From: Neocallimastix lanati (nom. inval.)
Taxonomy: Eukaryota > Neocallimastigomycota > Neocallimastigomycetes > Neocallimastigales > Neocallimastigaceae
Reading direction: 5' to 3'
DNA: 64,000 nucleotides
Assembly (NCBI GenBank): GCA_016946835.1
Contig: JACVTC010000139.1
Location: 215,501 to 279,500, forward strand
The notes below the pieces were generated by a model. The model was not told where the DNA came from. It worked only from the letters and a program-made list of their open reading frames with translations, and made no database searches. Below are positions 12,756-23,830 of the stretch, in pieces (the first letter of the stretch is position 1; the number at the start of each line of letters is the position of its first letter). The translations under genes and the position numbers were made by a program.

Positions 12756-13119
12756 TTTATAAAATTTAATTCTGAGAAAATTATTGTTGTAAAATAACTT
12801 AAATGAATTAATTAAAGTTTAAAACAAAATAAATTAATAATTTATTTTGTGAAAATTAAGTTTCAAAATTTAATCATGACTCCTTTAACATTGTTTTTAA
12901 ATCGAAAATAAATAAAGACTTTACTTATAATATTAAAATAATAAATAGATAATAAATGTACTTAATTTTAATTATTTAGTATTTAGTTTAATTAATAATT
13001 ATATTTTTCTAAATTTAGTTATAGTTTATAAATTTATTATTTAATAAAATTCATTAGGATAGTTTTATATTAAAATATATGTAATTTAAATAAAATAATA
13101 TATTATCAATGTATTTAGG
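12756..13119. other. AT-rich spacer, no gene seen
   Basis: No coding-like content was noticed on either strand. Confidence 0.55.
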
Positions 13120-13620
13120 AAAAGTATAAATAGAAGATACTTTTCACATTTTTTCTCGATGTAATTGTTATTAAACAAACAACTATTAAATATTAATAAA
13201 ATATATTTTTAATAAAAAAAATATTTTTTTAAATAAAATTTTATTGTATTCTTTTGTTATTGTAATCTATTTTAGTATTTTCTTTTACAATAACAATTAC
13301 CTTTTATTTTACAAAATACGTTGCAATAACAGAATCCGCAAGCTGAAGATTTTTTTTTGGTCTACCGCCGGTCAAGAGTTTTATTCAGAGCTACCATTTT
13401 GGAATCAATTATTGGACTGTAATCGAGGGCCACAATTCAGGGTTTAAATGAACATTGTATCTACTAATACAGACTAAAACAAGTGAAAAAACTCCTTCTA
13501 ATAACCAGAAAAAAATAATTCTTCAAAATTAATAAGCCATTTATAAGATTAGTTTACTCGACCGTCACCATTCATAATTGGACAGAGACCTGGTCGACTT
13601 TACTGATATAATTATAAAGT
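13120..13620 (+). other. Possible retroelement LTR end and leader
   Basis: A TATA box (AAGTATAAATAGAAG, near 13125) is followed by an A/T stretch and then, from about 13330, a GC-richer segment resembling the leader that follows an LTR. The short frame through it (13244-13447) matches no retroelement protein I recognise. Borders and family are unknown. Confidence 0.3.
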
Positions 13621-13696
13621 TATTAATTTTGAGGAAGCAAAATAAAAAATAAATGTATGTAAAATTATTATAAAATGTATGTTATAAATAATCAAC

Positions 13697-14297
13697 TGTA
13701 ATGAATCCGTCAATTAAAACAGATTATAACAATAAAAAACACTTTACAATTTAAACAAAAAAGTAAATTCTTTTATTATTAAATTCTTTTTATTAATTAT
13801 AAATTTCTTTTATGTTATTAACTGTAAAATAGATAATAACTAATAAATCGATTTAATTGAGAAAAATTACATGTATTTATATTTTTTCTTATTACACTAT
13901 TAATATATGATGTTATTTAATAATATATATAAAACTATTTATTTATAAACAAAAGATTTTTTAATTAATAATTTTTATTATTTATTAATTTACTAAAACT
14001 AAAATTAATTTTTTAAACTCTTTATTTAATTTATTATTTTAATACTTATAATAATTTTATTTATATGTTTAATATTGAAAAACTATTTTTATAAATATTA
14101 ACTATTTAAGATTATTCCTAAATTAATATTTAACTATTTAAAACTAAACTAAGTTAACTAAACTAATTAAAAAATATTTTCAATTTAAAAAATAATTAAT
14201 AAAATTTATATTAAAAAATAATTCATATACATTAAATAAATTAATTGTACGAAAAATTAAGCTATTTAATGTATTAAAGATTTATTAAACCTTTACA
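13697..14297 (-). mobile_element. Solo LTR, family A (copy 2, reversed)
   Basis: Reverse complement of the 5963-6582 LTR over nearly its whole length. On the plus strand it starts TGTAATGAATCCGTCAATT and ends CCTTTACA. It is flanked by ATCAAC (13691-13696 and 14298-14303), which differs from the duplication at copy 1. The two copies are therefore independent insertions. Confidence 0.78.
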
Positions 14298-14304
14298 ATC
14301 AACA

Positions 14305-14861
14305 ATGTAATATTTTAATATACGGAACTTTTTAATAATAAATAAATAAAGCGTAATTTTATAACAATTAATAATAAATTTATATTTTTTATAATATATA
14401 AATTTAAAAATATAAGATTAATTTTTAAATAACTTAAATTTTAGTAATAAAATATTTTAATAATTTTATTTTAGTTTAATTTTAGTTTAGTTTAATAATA
14501 ATAAAAATTAAATAGTAATATATAATTAATAGTATTAATAATAAAAGAATAATAAATAAATAATAAATAAGAACTTATTCAATTTGAGTCAAAACAAATT
14601 GAATAAAAAGCTTATCGAATTAGTTTTAGTTTTTTATAACTTTATTTAATTTTAGATTAGTTTTTGTTTTTTTTATATTGAATATATGTTTAAATATATA
14701 GAAATAGTATATTATAATATAATTAAGAAAAAATATAAATACATGTAAAATTATTCTATTAAAAAAATGTAGTTGTTATTAACTATTTTGCAGTTAATAA
14801 CTAATAAAAAGAATTTTTATAATAAAGAGATTAATAAAAGAATTTTTTTTAATAAAATTAT
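14305..14861 (+). mobile_element. LTR family A fragment (copy 4), cut by the copia element
   Basis: The family-A TATA region (AAAAAATATAAATACATG near 14705) and the following GTTATTAACTATTTTGCAG match copies 1 and 3. The unit stops abruptly at 14861, where the copia LTR begins. Its last part was not found right of the copia element. Confidence 0.55.
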
Positions 14862-15117
14862 TGTTATGTATATATTTAATTTTATTTATTTATTAATATA
14901 TTTAATATAAACAAGTCTGAGATTAAAATAAAAATAATCAGGTGAAATATATATACTAAATTTAATCAAATGATTTCGTGATTTACATAAAATATGAAAT
15001 AAATAATTTACATAAAAGAATGATATTAACATAAATAATGTTAATCATACATAAAATAATAATTATATAAGAAGTAAAATATAAATTAATATATTAAAAT
15101 TTATTAATATTATAACA
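14862..15117 (-). mobile_element. 3' LTR of copia element 1
   Basis: A 256-bp unit has inverted ends TGTTAT / ATAACA. Its inner border (15117) directly follows the polypurine tract TTGAGGGGGAG on the minus strand (about 15118-15128), as expected for a 3' LTR. Its plus-strand left end (TGTTATGTATATATTT) recurs at 20244, split there by a solo LTR. Confidence 0.8.
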
Positions 15118-15137
15118 CTCCCCCTCAAATGTAATTT

Positions 15138-18100
15138 TTAATTATTAAAAATTATATTTGCGAAATATTTTATTTTGTTTCCATTAGTGACTTTTGTTAA
15201 AATATCTGCTAAGTTTTCAGAGCTTTCAATGTGTTTTAATTCAACTATTTTCTTCTTAATGTTGTCTACATTAAAGTGATATTTAATTGATATATGTTTT
15301 AATTTAGGATTTAAATCACCATTTTCCATAGAAATTTTACATGCATTATTATCAATAAAAATAGTTATTGGTCTATTAAATCCTATTAATTCAAAAAGAA
15401 TATTCTTGATCCATAATAATTTCTTGATGCATTGTGAAGCACTAATATATTCTGCTTCAGCGGTTGAGGTAGCAACTATAGATTGTTTTTAGACATCCAA
15501 GAAATTGGATTATTTCCTAAAAGAGTAATATGTCCAGAAGTCGATTTTCTGTCTTTAATGTCTCCTGCAAAATCCGAATCAGTATAACCAACTATGTTTC
15601 CTTGACCATCATAAGTTATCTTGTAATCTATAGTGCTGTTTAAATATTTCAAGATGTTTTCTACTTTTCTCCAATCGGTTATTGTAGGATTTTCCGAATT
15701 TCTAGCGGCTTTGTGTACGGCAAAAGAGATGTCCGGTCTGGTTGCTTTGGATAAGCATATTAGCATACCAATAGCGCTTTTATATGTTGTTTTATCATAT
15801 GGATCATTATTCTCAGAAATAATATTATCACCAACGCATGGAGTTGTAACTTTTTCATATTATTAATATTGAATTTATTTAAAATGGTGTTAATAAAATG
15901 TTTTTGAGAAATTGAATAATTGAAATTGTTCTTTTCAATTTTAATTCCTAATATATAATTAATTGGTTCGCATTTTGAAATTTTGAATTTTTGTTTAATT
16001 TTATTTATAATGTTATTGATTTCTTTAACTAATCCAGCGATAGCCATATCATCAACGTATAATCCAATTATACAGACTAATTTTCCATTAACGGTCTTTT
16101 TAAATATGCATTTTTCAGACGATAATTGAATAAAACCTTGTTCTATTAAAAATTCAGATATTGTCAGATACCATTGGCGTCCTGACTGTTTTAATCCGTA
16201 AAGTGCCTTTCTAAGTTTCCAGTATCTCTTCCCAAAGTTAGCATCTCCAGGAGGAATAGTTGTATAAATATCTGTGTCAATTTTAGCATTAAGGTAGGCA
16301 GCTTTAATATCAAGTTGGAAAATATGTCATTTGAATTTTGAAGCAATGGCAATAATCAATTTTAGACCATCGATATTAAGAGTAGGGGCAAAGGTCTGAA
16401 AGAAGTCCACACCAAATAATTGTCGGAATCCTTGTGCAACAATACGTGCTTTGTGTTTAATAACAACACCAGCACTATTAATTTTATTTGTGTATATCCA
16501 AATTAAAGGTAAAATTCTTTTGCCTTTTGGGACATGTTTAACAAATATCATTATATTATTATCATAAAAGTTGCACAATTCATCATCCATGGCTTGTTCC
16601 CATAATAAATGGTCTTTGCAATTGATTGCTTGAATATAATTGCTTGGTACCATGTTTTGAATTGAAGCAATAATTTTGTTGTTAAAATCTGTTCTACGAT
16701 ATTTTTTAAATTTTATATAAAATATTGGATTTTCTTTTCTTTTTAAAATATTTGAATTTAAATTATGATTAATAAAATTATTATTTTTATTATTTGATGA
16801 TGCTCCTTCATCATAGTTATTTTTAATTAAATTATTTTTATTTAAAATTTTTAAATTATTGTTTTTTGATAAATTTGGTAAATTCATTCTATAGGTCCAA
16901 TAATTAAATTATGTGATTGATTGGGAACATTGTTATTTTCAATAATTAAATTTTTAATATTACTTCTAAAAGTGGACTTTTTGTTTAAATTTGGAGTAAT
17001 AATTTCTTTTAACGTTTTACTTTTATTATTTTTATTACTGTGCATATTATTATTATTGTTTTGTAATATATTATTATTACTTAATGATATAGAATTTGTA
17101 TTATTAATTGTATCAGTTAATTGAGTATTATTATTTTGATAATATATGTTAGAATATTCATCAATATTATTTACTTTATTATTATTTAATATATTCGACT
17201 TCATCGAATTTATTATTATTTAAGGTTTCATTAAATTTTTCATTTAAATTTTTAATATTTTCATTATTAATTAAAGTTTGATTTTTATTGGCAATTAAAT
17301 TTTTGTCATTTTCTTTATATAATAAAGTTTTGTTTATATTTTCTTCAGAATTTGAAAAATTTTTATTATTTGAAAAATTTTTATTTTGAATAATTTCATC
17401 ATTTTTTAAATTTTGAAAATTTTCAGTTGTATTTATATTTTGTGATTTCTCTATGTTTTGACTATCAAATTTATTCGTTTTTTCAATATTTTGTTTATAT
17501 CCGAAAGAACTATTAGATGGTGTCTTATTTTGATTGTTTTGATTGAAATCTGGTGAGGAAATAGATGACGGATAATCACTACCATTGTCAGGAATGTCAT
17601 AGAAAATTTCCTCATTTGAATTATTTTGATTATTATTTTTATTATTATTTATGGTTAAATTATTAGGATTATAACCAATAAGATTGGTAAAATTAAAATA
17701 GAATTGGAAGAAATTTGGATCCCCATATTGATTTTTATTATCATTAAATAATTTTAGGTTGGCTGGAGTATCTTCCAAGCAGTGAATTTCTCTAACTTTA
17801 TGTATTTTGTAATTTTCATAATCCATTATAATATAACAATTCGATAGTTCACTAAATCCCAAAAAAATTCCTTTACGAGAATTTGGTGAAAATTTAGATT
17901 TATTTTGATCAAAAATTTTGTAATAACTAATGCATCCAAATACACGTAAATATTTAATATTTGATTTTTTATTGAAAAATATTTCATCAGGGATTCTATT
18001 ATTAATGCTTCTATGTGGTACTTTGTTGTAAACATAGTTAGCATAAGTAACAGCAAAATCCCAAAAATTTTCGCTTAATCCACTCCAATATAATATTGTT

Positions 18101-18498
18101 TTTGTGCAGGAGATTAGAGTTTGATTAAATCTCTCTGCAATTCCATTATTTTCAGGGTTGTAAGGAGGAGAAAATACCTTTAAAATACCGTTTTCTTTAC
18201 AGAAATTTTTAATTTTCTTGTTATCAAATTCACGTCCTTGATCTGAATTGAAAAATTTAATTTTATAGTTATTATTATTATTATTTAAGAATTTAAAAAC
18301 TTCAATAATAGTATCTATGGCTTCAGATTTACTTTTTAGTAGGAATATCCAACTTTTTCTACTAAACTCATCAATAAAAGTTAAAATAAATCTTTTTCCA
18401 GTAAAAAATTTATTTATTGGCCCAATAATATCAGAATGTATTACTTCGAGGATATAAGAAGCTTTGGGAGTAATTCTATTGTGTGATTTTCTTTTCAT
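15138..18498 (-). pseudogene. Ty1/copia pol: integrase, reverse transcriptase, RNase H, with several frameshifts
   Basis: The frame from 18498 encodes the integrase core with its D, D, E residues in VIHSDIIGP, NSDQGREFDN and ENNGIAERFN. An Asn-rich linker follows (about 17750-16850). The reverse transcriptase has IKHKARIVAQGFRQ and the catalytic LYVDDMAIAG (near 16040-16070). RNase H has VGYTDSDFAGD, and the C-terminus reads KHISIKYHFNVDNIKKK. Order IN-RT-RH is diagnostic of copia rather than gypsy. The reading frame changes near 18490, 17190, 16880, 16330 and between 16050 and 15470, so the copy is dead. The gag-protease frame lies just upstream. Confidence 0.88.
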
Positions 18499-20182
18499 TT
18501 TTTGTTATTTTACATTCATCACAACAATTATTATTATTTATACCATGTTCTTGTAAATACTTTTGCATATCCTCATTATAATAATGACCAATTCTTCTAT
18601 GCCAAAGAAGTTCTTGGTAATTATTAAAATTTTGCATAGCCATAATATTATTTCTATTATTACTTATTTCATATTTTTTATTTTGAACATCAGTGATATT
18701 TATTTCATTTCTTTTATTAGCTTGAAATGATGCGATTGTTTTATAATTTTTATCTAGCATTTTTAGAATAACATTGTTATTTATTTCTTCTATAATATCT
18801 TTTATTCCAATTTTAGCTAATTCTATACCACTAATCATATTTTTAGTTACATCTTTTGAGTACAGAACGCGATTTAATTTTATTTTGTAATTATTTATAT
18901 TTAAAATTGTTTCTCCATAGCCATCAAAAGTACATTTGGTTCCGTTAGCACAACTTAGAATTATTTTTTTATTTATAAAATTTTGTAATATACTTTTATT
19001 ATTAGTTATATGTTCACCGGCACCACTATCATATAACCATTCGTCTTTATTATAATTATTGGTATTTAATAAATATTTTATTGTATTTAACTGGTTAAGA
19101 ACACGTGTGTTTTTGTGTTTTAACATCAAATTTTCATTAGTAATGGATGGATTATTAATTTTATTGATAAGGTTTATTGATTTTGTGTCGTCATTAGGTT
19201 TTTCTAAATTATCATGTAATTCATGATAATTAAATCCATTGTTATATTCGTTACTCAATTGAATATCATTAATATATCTCATAAATTTTCCATTATTAGA
19301 TTTACCATTATTTTTTTTATTTGGATTTTTTAAATTGTACCAGCATTCCTTTAAAGTGTGACCATGTTTTTCACAAATTAAACAAAATTTTTCTTTATGA
19401 TTATTTTTATTATAATTTTTATTGTCGTTTTTATGATTCATTGGTTTATCATTTTTGTATTTACTTTCATTGTATTTATTATTATTATTATTATCCGTTT
19501 TTGTAAATCTTTTATATCTTTTGTGGAGTGCATCAATTTCCATTGGGTCATCGGATCTGTTTGAGTTAGTATCTTCATTATTATTGTCCCATTCGCCAGC
19601 ATAAGATTTCATGGTTATATTATATTTTATTCTTTCACATAGTTGTTTGTAGGTTTCGTTAACATTGAATTCAAATTTGCTCCTAAATCCAGGAGGAAAT
19701 GTATTGTAAGCATATTTTGATTTTTCCTTATCTGAAATGGAAAACTTTGATTTTTTCATATTTTCAAAAATATTATCTAACTTTGTTAATATTTTTGGAA
19801 TATCATTTATGGTTTTTGCTTTTAAATCAGCTATCTTTTTAGCCCAATAAAGCATATCCGTTTCACTTTCTCCGTATTCTCCTTTAAGGTACTTTATTAT
19901 AGAATACGCGGATTCTAATTTTATGACATCCTTTATAATGTCAGAGCCTATAGAATTTAAAATAAAAAGCCTTGCCTTCTTATATTCTATTTTCTCATTT
20001 TCTAATTCATCTGAATTAGAATTTTTTTCTTCTAATTCTTTAAGTACATCTTTATCAATGTAAATATTTAACTTATTAATGTATAGTGCATCATAGATTA
20101 TTGTGTACCATACTTCAAAATTGTCCCCTGTCAGGCGGACATTATTTTCTTTTAATGAATAATTACTATTATTATCATTCAT
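18476..20182 (-). CDS. Ty1/copia Gag and protease (568 aa), ends at a frameshift into integrase
   Basis: Starts at the ATG at 20182, 61 bases inside the LTR border. It has a copia-type Gag, a CCHC zinc knuckle (C267, C270, H275, C280), a copia aspartic protease with EWLYDSGAGEH (DSGA at 385-388), and the pre-integrase motif LLWHRRIGH near the end. The frame stops at 18476 while integrase goes on in another frame from 18498. Most family members have one continuous polyprotein, so a frameshift mutation is likelier than programmed recoding, although the A-rich overlap leaves room for doubt. Confidence 0.85.
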   Translation of the reverse strand: MNDNNSNYSLKENNVRLTGDNFEVWYTIIYDALYINKLNIYIDKDVLKELEEKNSNSDELENEKIEYKKARLFILNSIGSDIIKDVIKLESAYSIIKYLKGEYGESETDMLYWAKKIADLKAKTINDIPKILTKLDNIFENMKKSKFSISDKEKSKYAYNTFPPGFRSKFEFNVNETYKQLCERIKYNITMKSYAGEWDNNNEDTNSNRSDDPMEIDALHKRYKRFTKTDNNNNNKYNESKYKNDKPMNHKNDNKNYNKNNHKEKFCLICEKHGHTLKECWYNLKNPNKKNNGKSNNGKFMRYINDIQLSNEYNNGFNYHELHDNLEKPNDDTKSINLINKINNPSITNENLMLKHKNTRVLNQLNTIKYLLNTNNYNKDEWLYDSGAGEHITNNKSILQNFINKKIILSCANGTKCTFDGYGETILNINNYKIKLNRVLYSKDVTKNMISGIELAKIGIKDIIEEINNNVILKMLDKNYKTIASFQANKRNEINITDVQNKKYEISNNRNNIMAMQNFNNYQELLWHRRIGHYYNEDMQKYLQEHGINNNNCCDECKITKNEKKITQ

Positions 20183-20219
20183 TATTTAAAATATTAATTA
20201 GTATTAATCTCTTTCCTTT

Positions 20220-20243
20220 CCAGAGCTGAGACTCTTAATCTAT
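20220..20243 (-). promoter_or_regulatory. Candidate primer-binding site of copia element 1, matching a tRNA-Lys(CUU) anticodon arm
   Basis: The plus strand here reads CAGAGCTGAGACTCTTAATC and abuts the LTR at 20244. It resembles the D-stem/anticodon arm of eukaryotic tRNA-Lys(CUU), with the CTCTTAA anticodon loop, so the element's RNA (minus strand) could pair with an internal part of that tRNA. Drosophila copia and yeast Ty5 are known to prime from an internal half of initiator tRNA-Met. Lys as primer here is an inference. Confidence 0.55.
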
Positions 20244-20250
20244 TGTTATG

Positions 20251-20856
20251 TGTAACGAATCTTAAAAAATTAGAAATTAGAATGCTGGCATAGTGGTTAG
20301 TCACTATGACCTCAGCCTGAACCACTAGGGTTAGACTCACACCTTTACTAAAATTTTATATCATTTAAATTTTAAAGAATTTTTATACTTCATTTCTGTA
20401 TTTGTTTCTGTATTTGTTTCTGTATAAATTTCTGAAAAAATTAACAAAAGAAATTCTTAGAAATTAATAGAAACAAATCAGATAGAAATTCTATTTTAAT
20501 TTATCTTTTATCATTATTTCTTTTAGATTCTTTTTAACCGAAAATAATCAATTTTTATGAAACTTTTTAATGATTTTATGGTTTTAAATTTTTATGGATT
20601 TAAATTTTGAAAAACTATAAATAGGAGTGAATTTCGCAGCCAAAAAAAAAATATTCTAAAAATTGTGTTTTTATTAATTATTGAATTAATTAATAAGTAA
20701 TTCGAAATATTACAATAGTTAATCTTTATAATTAATATTTTTAAATTTCTTAATTAATAAAACTATATTTTAAAAAACCAAATTACTTATTAATCAAAAA
20801 GTGCTTACCTATTGTGTTACACTCTTTAAAACACGGATATTCCAATATTCGTTACA
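20251..20856 (+). mobile_element. Solo LTR, family B, inside the copia LTR
   Basis: A 606-bp unit has perfect 10-bp inverted ends TGTAACGAAT / ATTCGTTACA and a 5-bp duplication TTATG (20246-20250 and 20857-20861). A TATA box (ACTATAAATAGGAG) lies near 20612. A tRNA-like stretch lies in its upstream (U3) half. No internal retroelement region was found. It inserted after the copia element. Confidence 0.85.
20280..20345 (+). other. tRNA-like sequence within the family-B LTR
   Basis: TGGCATAGTGG (20286-20296) fits the A box of an RNA polymerase III promoter, and GGTTAGACTC (20329-20338) is a degenerate B box at normal spacing. CATAGTG..CACTATG forms a 7-bp hairpin. A full cloverleaf does not close, so it is tRNA-derived or a coincidence, not a working tRNA gene. 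Confidence 0.35.
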
Positions 20857-20954
20857 TTATGTATATATTTAATTTTATTTATTTATTAAACATGAATACA
20901 TAAATCTATACTAATGTATAAATCACATGTTATAAATTTTCTATTCTATTAACA

Positions 20955-20960
<6 letters not shown>

Positions 20961-20990
<30 letters not shown>

Positions 20991-21060
20991 TTTATTACTT
21001 ATTACCTATTACTTATTACTTACTTGATTTATTGATTTATTAATTTATTAATTTATTAAT
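20961..21060. repeat. ATT microsatellite and short A/T repeats
   Basis: About ten ATT units, then TTACTTATTACC and TTAATTTA repeats. Confidence 0.85.
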
Positions 21061-21098
21061 TTATTGATTTAAAAAAAATTGATATTCAACTATTATAG

Positions 21099-21197
21099 GA
21101 TAAATGTTCGATAAGTAGTAATCAAAATAATGAAAGATGGTCAAGAAAAAGAAGTCATGATAATGATGATAATCAAAAATCAGAAAGAAGATATTAA
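21099..21197 (+). pseudogene. Orphan last exon with an Arg/Ser-rich tail
   Basis: An AT-rich stretch ends in an acceptor-like ATTATAG (to 21098). It is followed by 33 codons ending in TAA, rich in Ser, Arg, Asn and Asp (including ERWSRKRSHDNDDN), with codon use like a real exon. No upstream exon was found: sequence to the left is retrotransposon. It may be the severed 3' end of a gene displaced by those insertions. No family is recognised. Confidence 0.35.
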
Positions 21198-21450
21198 TAT
21201 TTACATTATTCATAATATTCTTTAATTACATATTTCATAATTTATCTATCATTAATATATATATAAGTTTAAATATATTAAATAAATATATGTTATAATA
21301 TGTTATTAATTTATTTATAAATTATATGTAAATTTTATATTGTTTATATATATATATATATATATATATTTCGTGGTTTATATATATATATATATATATG
21401 TATTTTTTTTCATTTTATTTTTTTTATTTTTATTTTTATTTTTATTTTTA

Positions 21451-21481
<31 letters not shown>

Positions 21482-22260
21482 TTATTTTATTTTTATTTTG
21501 TTTAATTTTTATTTTGTTTAATTTTTATTATATTATTTAATATGTTAAAAATCGCTTATAACAAAATATATTATTTATTATTGTAAAATTAAGATTTCAA
21601 CCTTATGTTTAATTTAATTATAATTTATCATGAAGTTAACAAAATTACAATTTAATAAATAAAAATAGAAACGTAATTTTCTGTTTAATTTGCTATAATA
21701 ATCTCTAATATTATAAGATTATATTTTTAATTATTATTTTTTAGAAACTTTTAATTACAACAATATATGATATTATTTAATATATATAAATATTTAATTA
21801 TATTTAAAGTAATAATTCTAATTTTTTTTTTTTTTTTTTTTTTTTTGTACTTTTTTTTGTACTTTTTTTAATACTACTACATCTATTTTAAAATAATTCT
21901 ATTTCATTAATTATAATAAAATTCTCAAAATTTTGGAATAAAAAAATTTTTTATAAGTTCGATAAGATTTAATCTACATATTCTGAATTAAATATAAATT
22001 TAATTCAGTTTAATAATAATTTTTTTTTTTTAAAATTTGGTTAATTTTCCATAATTTTTTTATATCTACTTTTCTAATAATTTATGTATATCATTTTATT
22101 CTGTTAAAAGTTAGGAATTTATAGTTATCATAAAATATATTAATAAAATTGACATAATTATAAAGAGTTTCTCAAAAATTACTCAAACTATAATTCTAAA
22201 AGTTTACATGCATTTATATGGATAATATATGGCTTATACATTTAATTTAATATAATATAC
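21198..22260. repeat. AT-rich spacer with microsatellites
   Basis: Contains TA runs (21340-21400), a TTTTTA run (21420-21480) and a T run (21823-21846). Around 22120-22160 is a stretch resembling the repeats at 26455 and 27806. No gene was seen. Confidence 0.6.
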
Positions 22261-22269
22261 TTATCAATA

Positions 22270-23388
22270 CATTAAATACATTTGACACCTTCCTTTGCTT
22301 TATAATTAATTGAATTTATCCTGGAATTTTCATTAATAAAACCTTCTCTTCCTGATTTATTCATTGTTGATCGTTATTTACCAAAACCTAACTCATGTTC
22401 TTTAGATCTTGATTCATATACCTTTTTTTTTTATTCTTTATTATTTTTTATTTTTATTATTAATTATTTTTTGATTATCATTAAATAATATATTATTTAT
22501 GGTATTTATATATTAAAAATTTTTTTATTAATTGATTACTACATTAAAAGATTAGATTTTTCTCTTATTTGTTTTTAATTAAGACAAAATGCTCTCCAAG
22601 TTTGTTTATTAAAACCATAATTAAATAATCTGTAATATCAGAATCTTTATATTGTTAAATAAAATTTAAAATTTTTATTTCGTAATTAATTTTATGCTTC
22701 TATACTATATTAAAATAATTATATATATTAATTTATACCAGGCTTTCTTCATGGTTTTTCTTCAAAAGAATCTAAATCAATATCATAAATATTTTGACCT
22801 TCATATTGTCCTGATGCATTTATATCAGTTGTACTTTTTCTTAATCCACTTTTTGTTTAAAATAAGTATTAATAAAATTTTATAAATATATAAATCGGTT
22901 TTTGTTTGAATATAAATGCTAATTTTTATAATATATATTAATTAGATGTGAATTATAAGTATTACCCTTTGAAATTGGATTATTTAATTGCAATATATTT
23001 TTCTTTTAAAGTATTTAATAATAAATTTAGGAGTATTAACTAATTAAATCGAAGAAAAAAAAATTAAAACAAATATAAAATACTTCTGATCTAGTTGTTG
23101 TTACTGATTCATAATAATTTCAATATCCTATCCAATTTTTATTTTTATTTTTATTATTTTTTATTATTTTTTTATTATATAATACATTTCCGTAATAAAA
23201 TATAATATTTTAATATTAATTTGAAACTTAAAATGATTTATAATTTTTAATATCTAATAAATAAGTATTTATATATGTTTTGCAATATAGTTATTAAAAA
23301 TTTCATTATTTTATAATATATAATTACCAGTATTATCTCCTTCATCATATAAAAATGTGTCTACTTCATCTTCATGTATATTATTCAT
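22270..23388 (-). pseudogene. FIP1: FIP1-like mRNA polyadenylation factor, decayed multi-exon copy
   Basis: Exon 1 (23388-23328) starts MNNIHEDEVDTFLYDEGDNT and ends at a GTAATT donor. A middle exon (about 22850-22739) encodes NIYDIDLDSFEEKP, a stop, then RKPG, which is the Fip1 signature DLDSFE.KPWRKPG with Trp replaced by TGA. The next exon (about 22647-22555) encodes DITDY, a 1-base frameshift, then NYGFNKQTWRAFCLN, a stop, and KQIREK, matching the rest of the Fip1 core. A possible tail lies at 22432-22270 and an uncertain small exon near 23095-23125. Fip1 tethers poly(A) polymerase to the cleavage/polyadenylation complex in the nucleus. Two stops at expected Trp and Gln codons plus the frameshift make this a pseudogene; a working copy is presumably elsewhere. 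Confidence 0.82.
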
Positions 23389-23580
23389 TTTATTATTATT
23401 TATTACTTTTATAGATATATTATTATTTCTACAATTCTTATTTTATTTATTTACTTATTTTTTACAATAATTTTATAATTTTATAATTTCAATTTTTAGA
23501 TTTTAATTTCTAATACTTCTTAATTTTAATAAATCAAACTTTCAATATGAATTTTTTTTTATTATTTTTTTTTTTTTATT

Positions 23581-23830
23581 TTTGATTAGGAATAAACTTT
23601 ATTTAATAATATTTATTAAAAAATACATAAAAATAAAATGCATGAAATTTTTTATATTAAAATTAAAAAACTACCTTATGAGTTTCAAGGACGAAATGAC
23701 GTCTTATTCTTCTTATTCATCGACGATAACTCTATGTAGATAAAATTATCATTCGAATCTGCATCAAAATTTCTTCTTTGCCTTGTCTTTTCGACGTTGA
23801 GGCTCTTAACAAAGGTAGGTCTAGTGGTAT
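23581..23830 (-). mobile_element. 3' end of a LINE-type retrotransposon, truncated
   Basis: On the minus strand a frame (23815-23685) rich in charged residues ends in TGA. A 3' untranslated tail follows, and then an interrupted A-rich tail (T-rich on plus, 23541-23580). The tail motif TTAGGAATAAACTTTATTTA.. (23586-23624) is identical at 61004-61042, next to a LINE reverse transcriptase remnant. 5'-truncation with an A-rich 3' end is typical of LINEs. Confidence 0.65.

Larger units (their letters stand above)
20244..20893 (-). mobile_element. Remnant of the 5' LTR of copia element 1, split by a solo LTR
   Basis: TGTTATG (20244-20250) and TATATATTTAATTTTATTTA.. (20862-20893) join to match the start of the left LTR at 14862. 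The solo LTR at 20251-20856 lies between them. After about 20893 the match to the left LTR is lost, so the rest of this LTR is deleted or replaced. Confidence 0.65.

Noticed and set aside
13244-13447. Frame containing STAGQE, reminiscent of the G3 box (DTAGQE) of small GTPases
   Set aside because: The Asp is missing, no other GTPase motif is present, and the frame starts in AT-only DNA. Judged a coincidence in a leader-like segment.
5963-14297. Inverted repeats at 5963-6582 and 13697-14297 as ends of one 8.3-kb transposon
   Set aside because: Each has its own LTR-type ends and a different target duplication (ATTAT and ATCAAC), so they are two independent solo LTRs.
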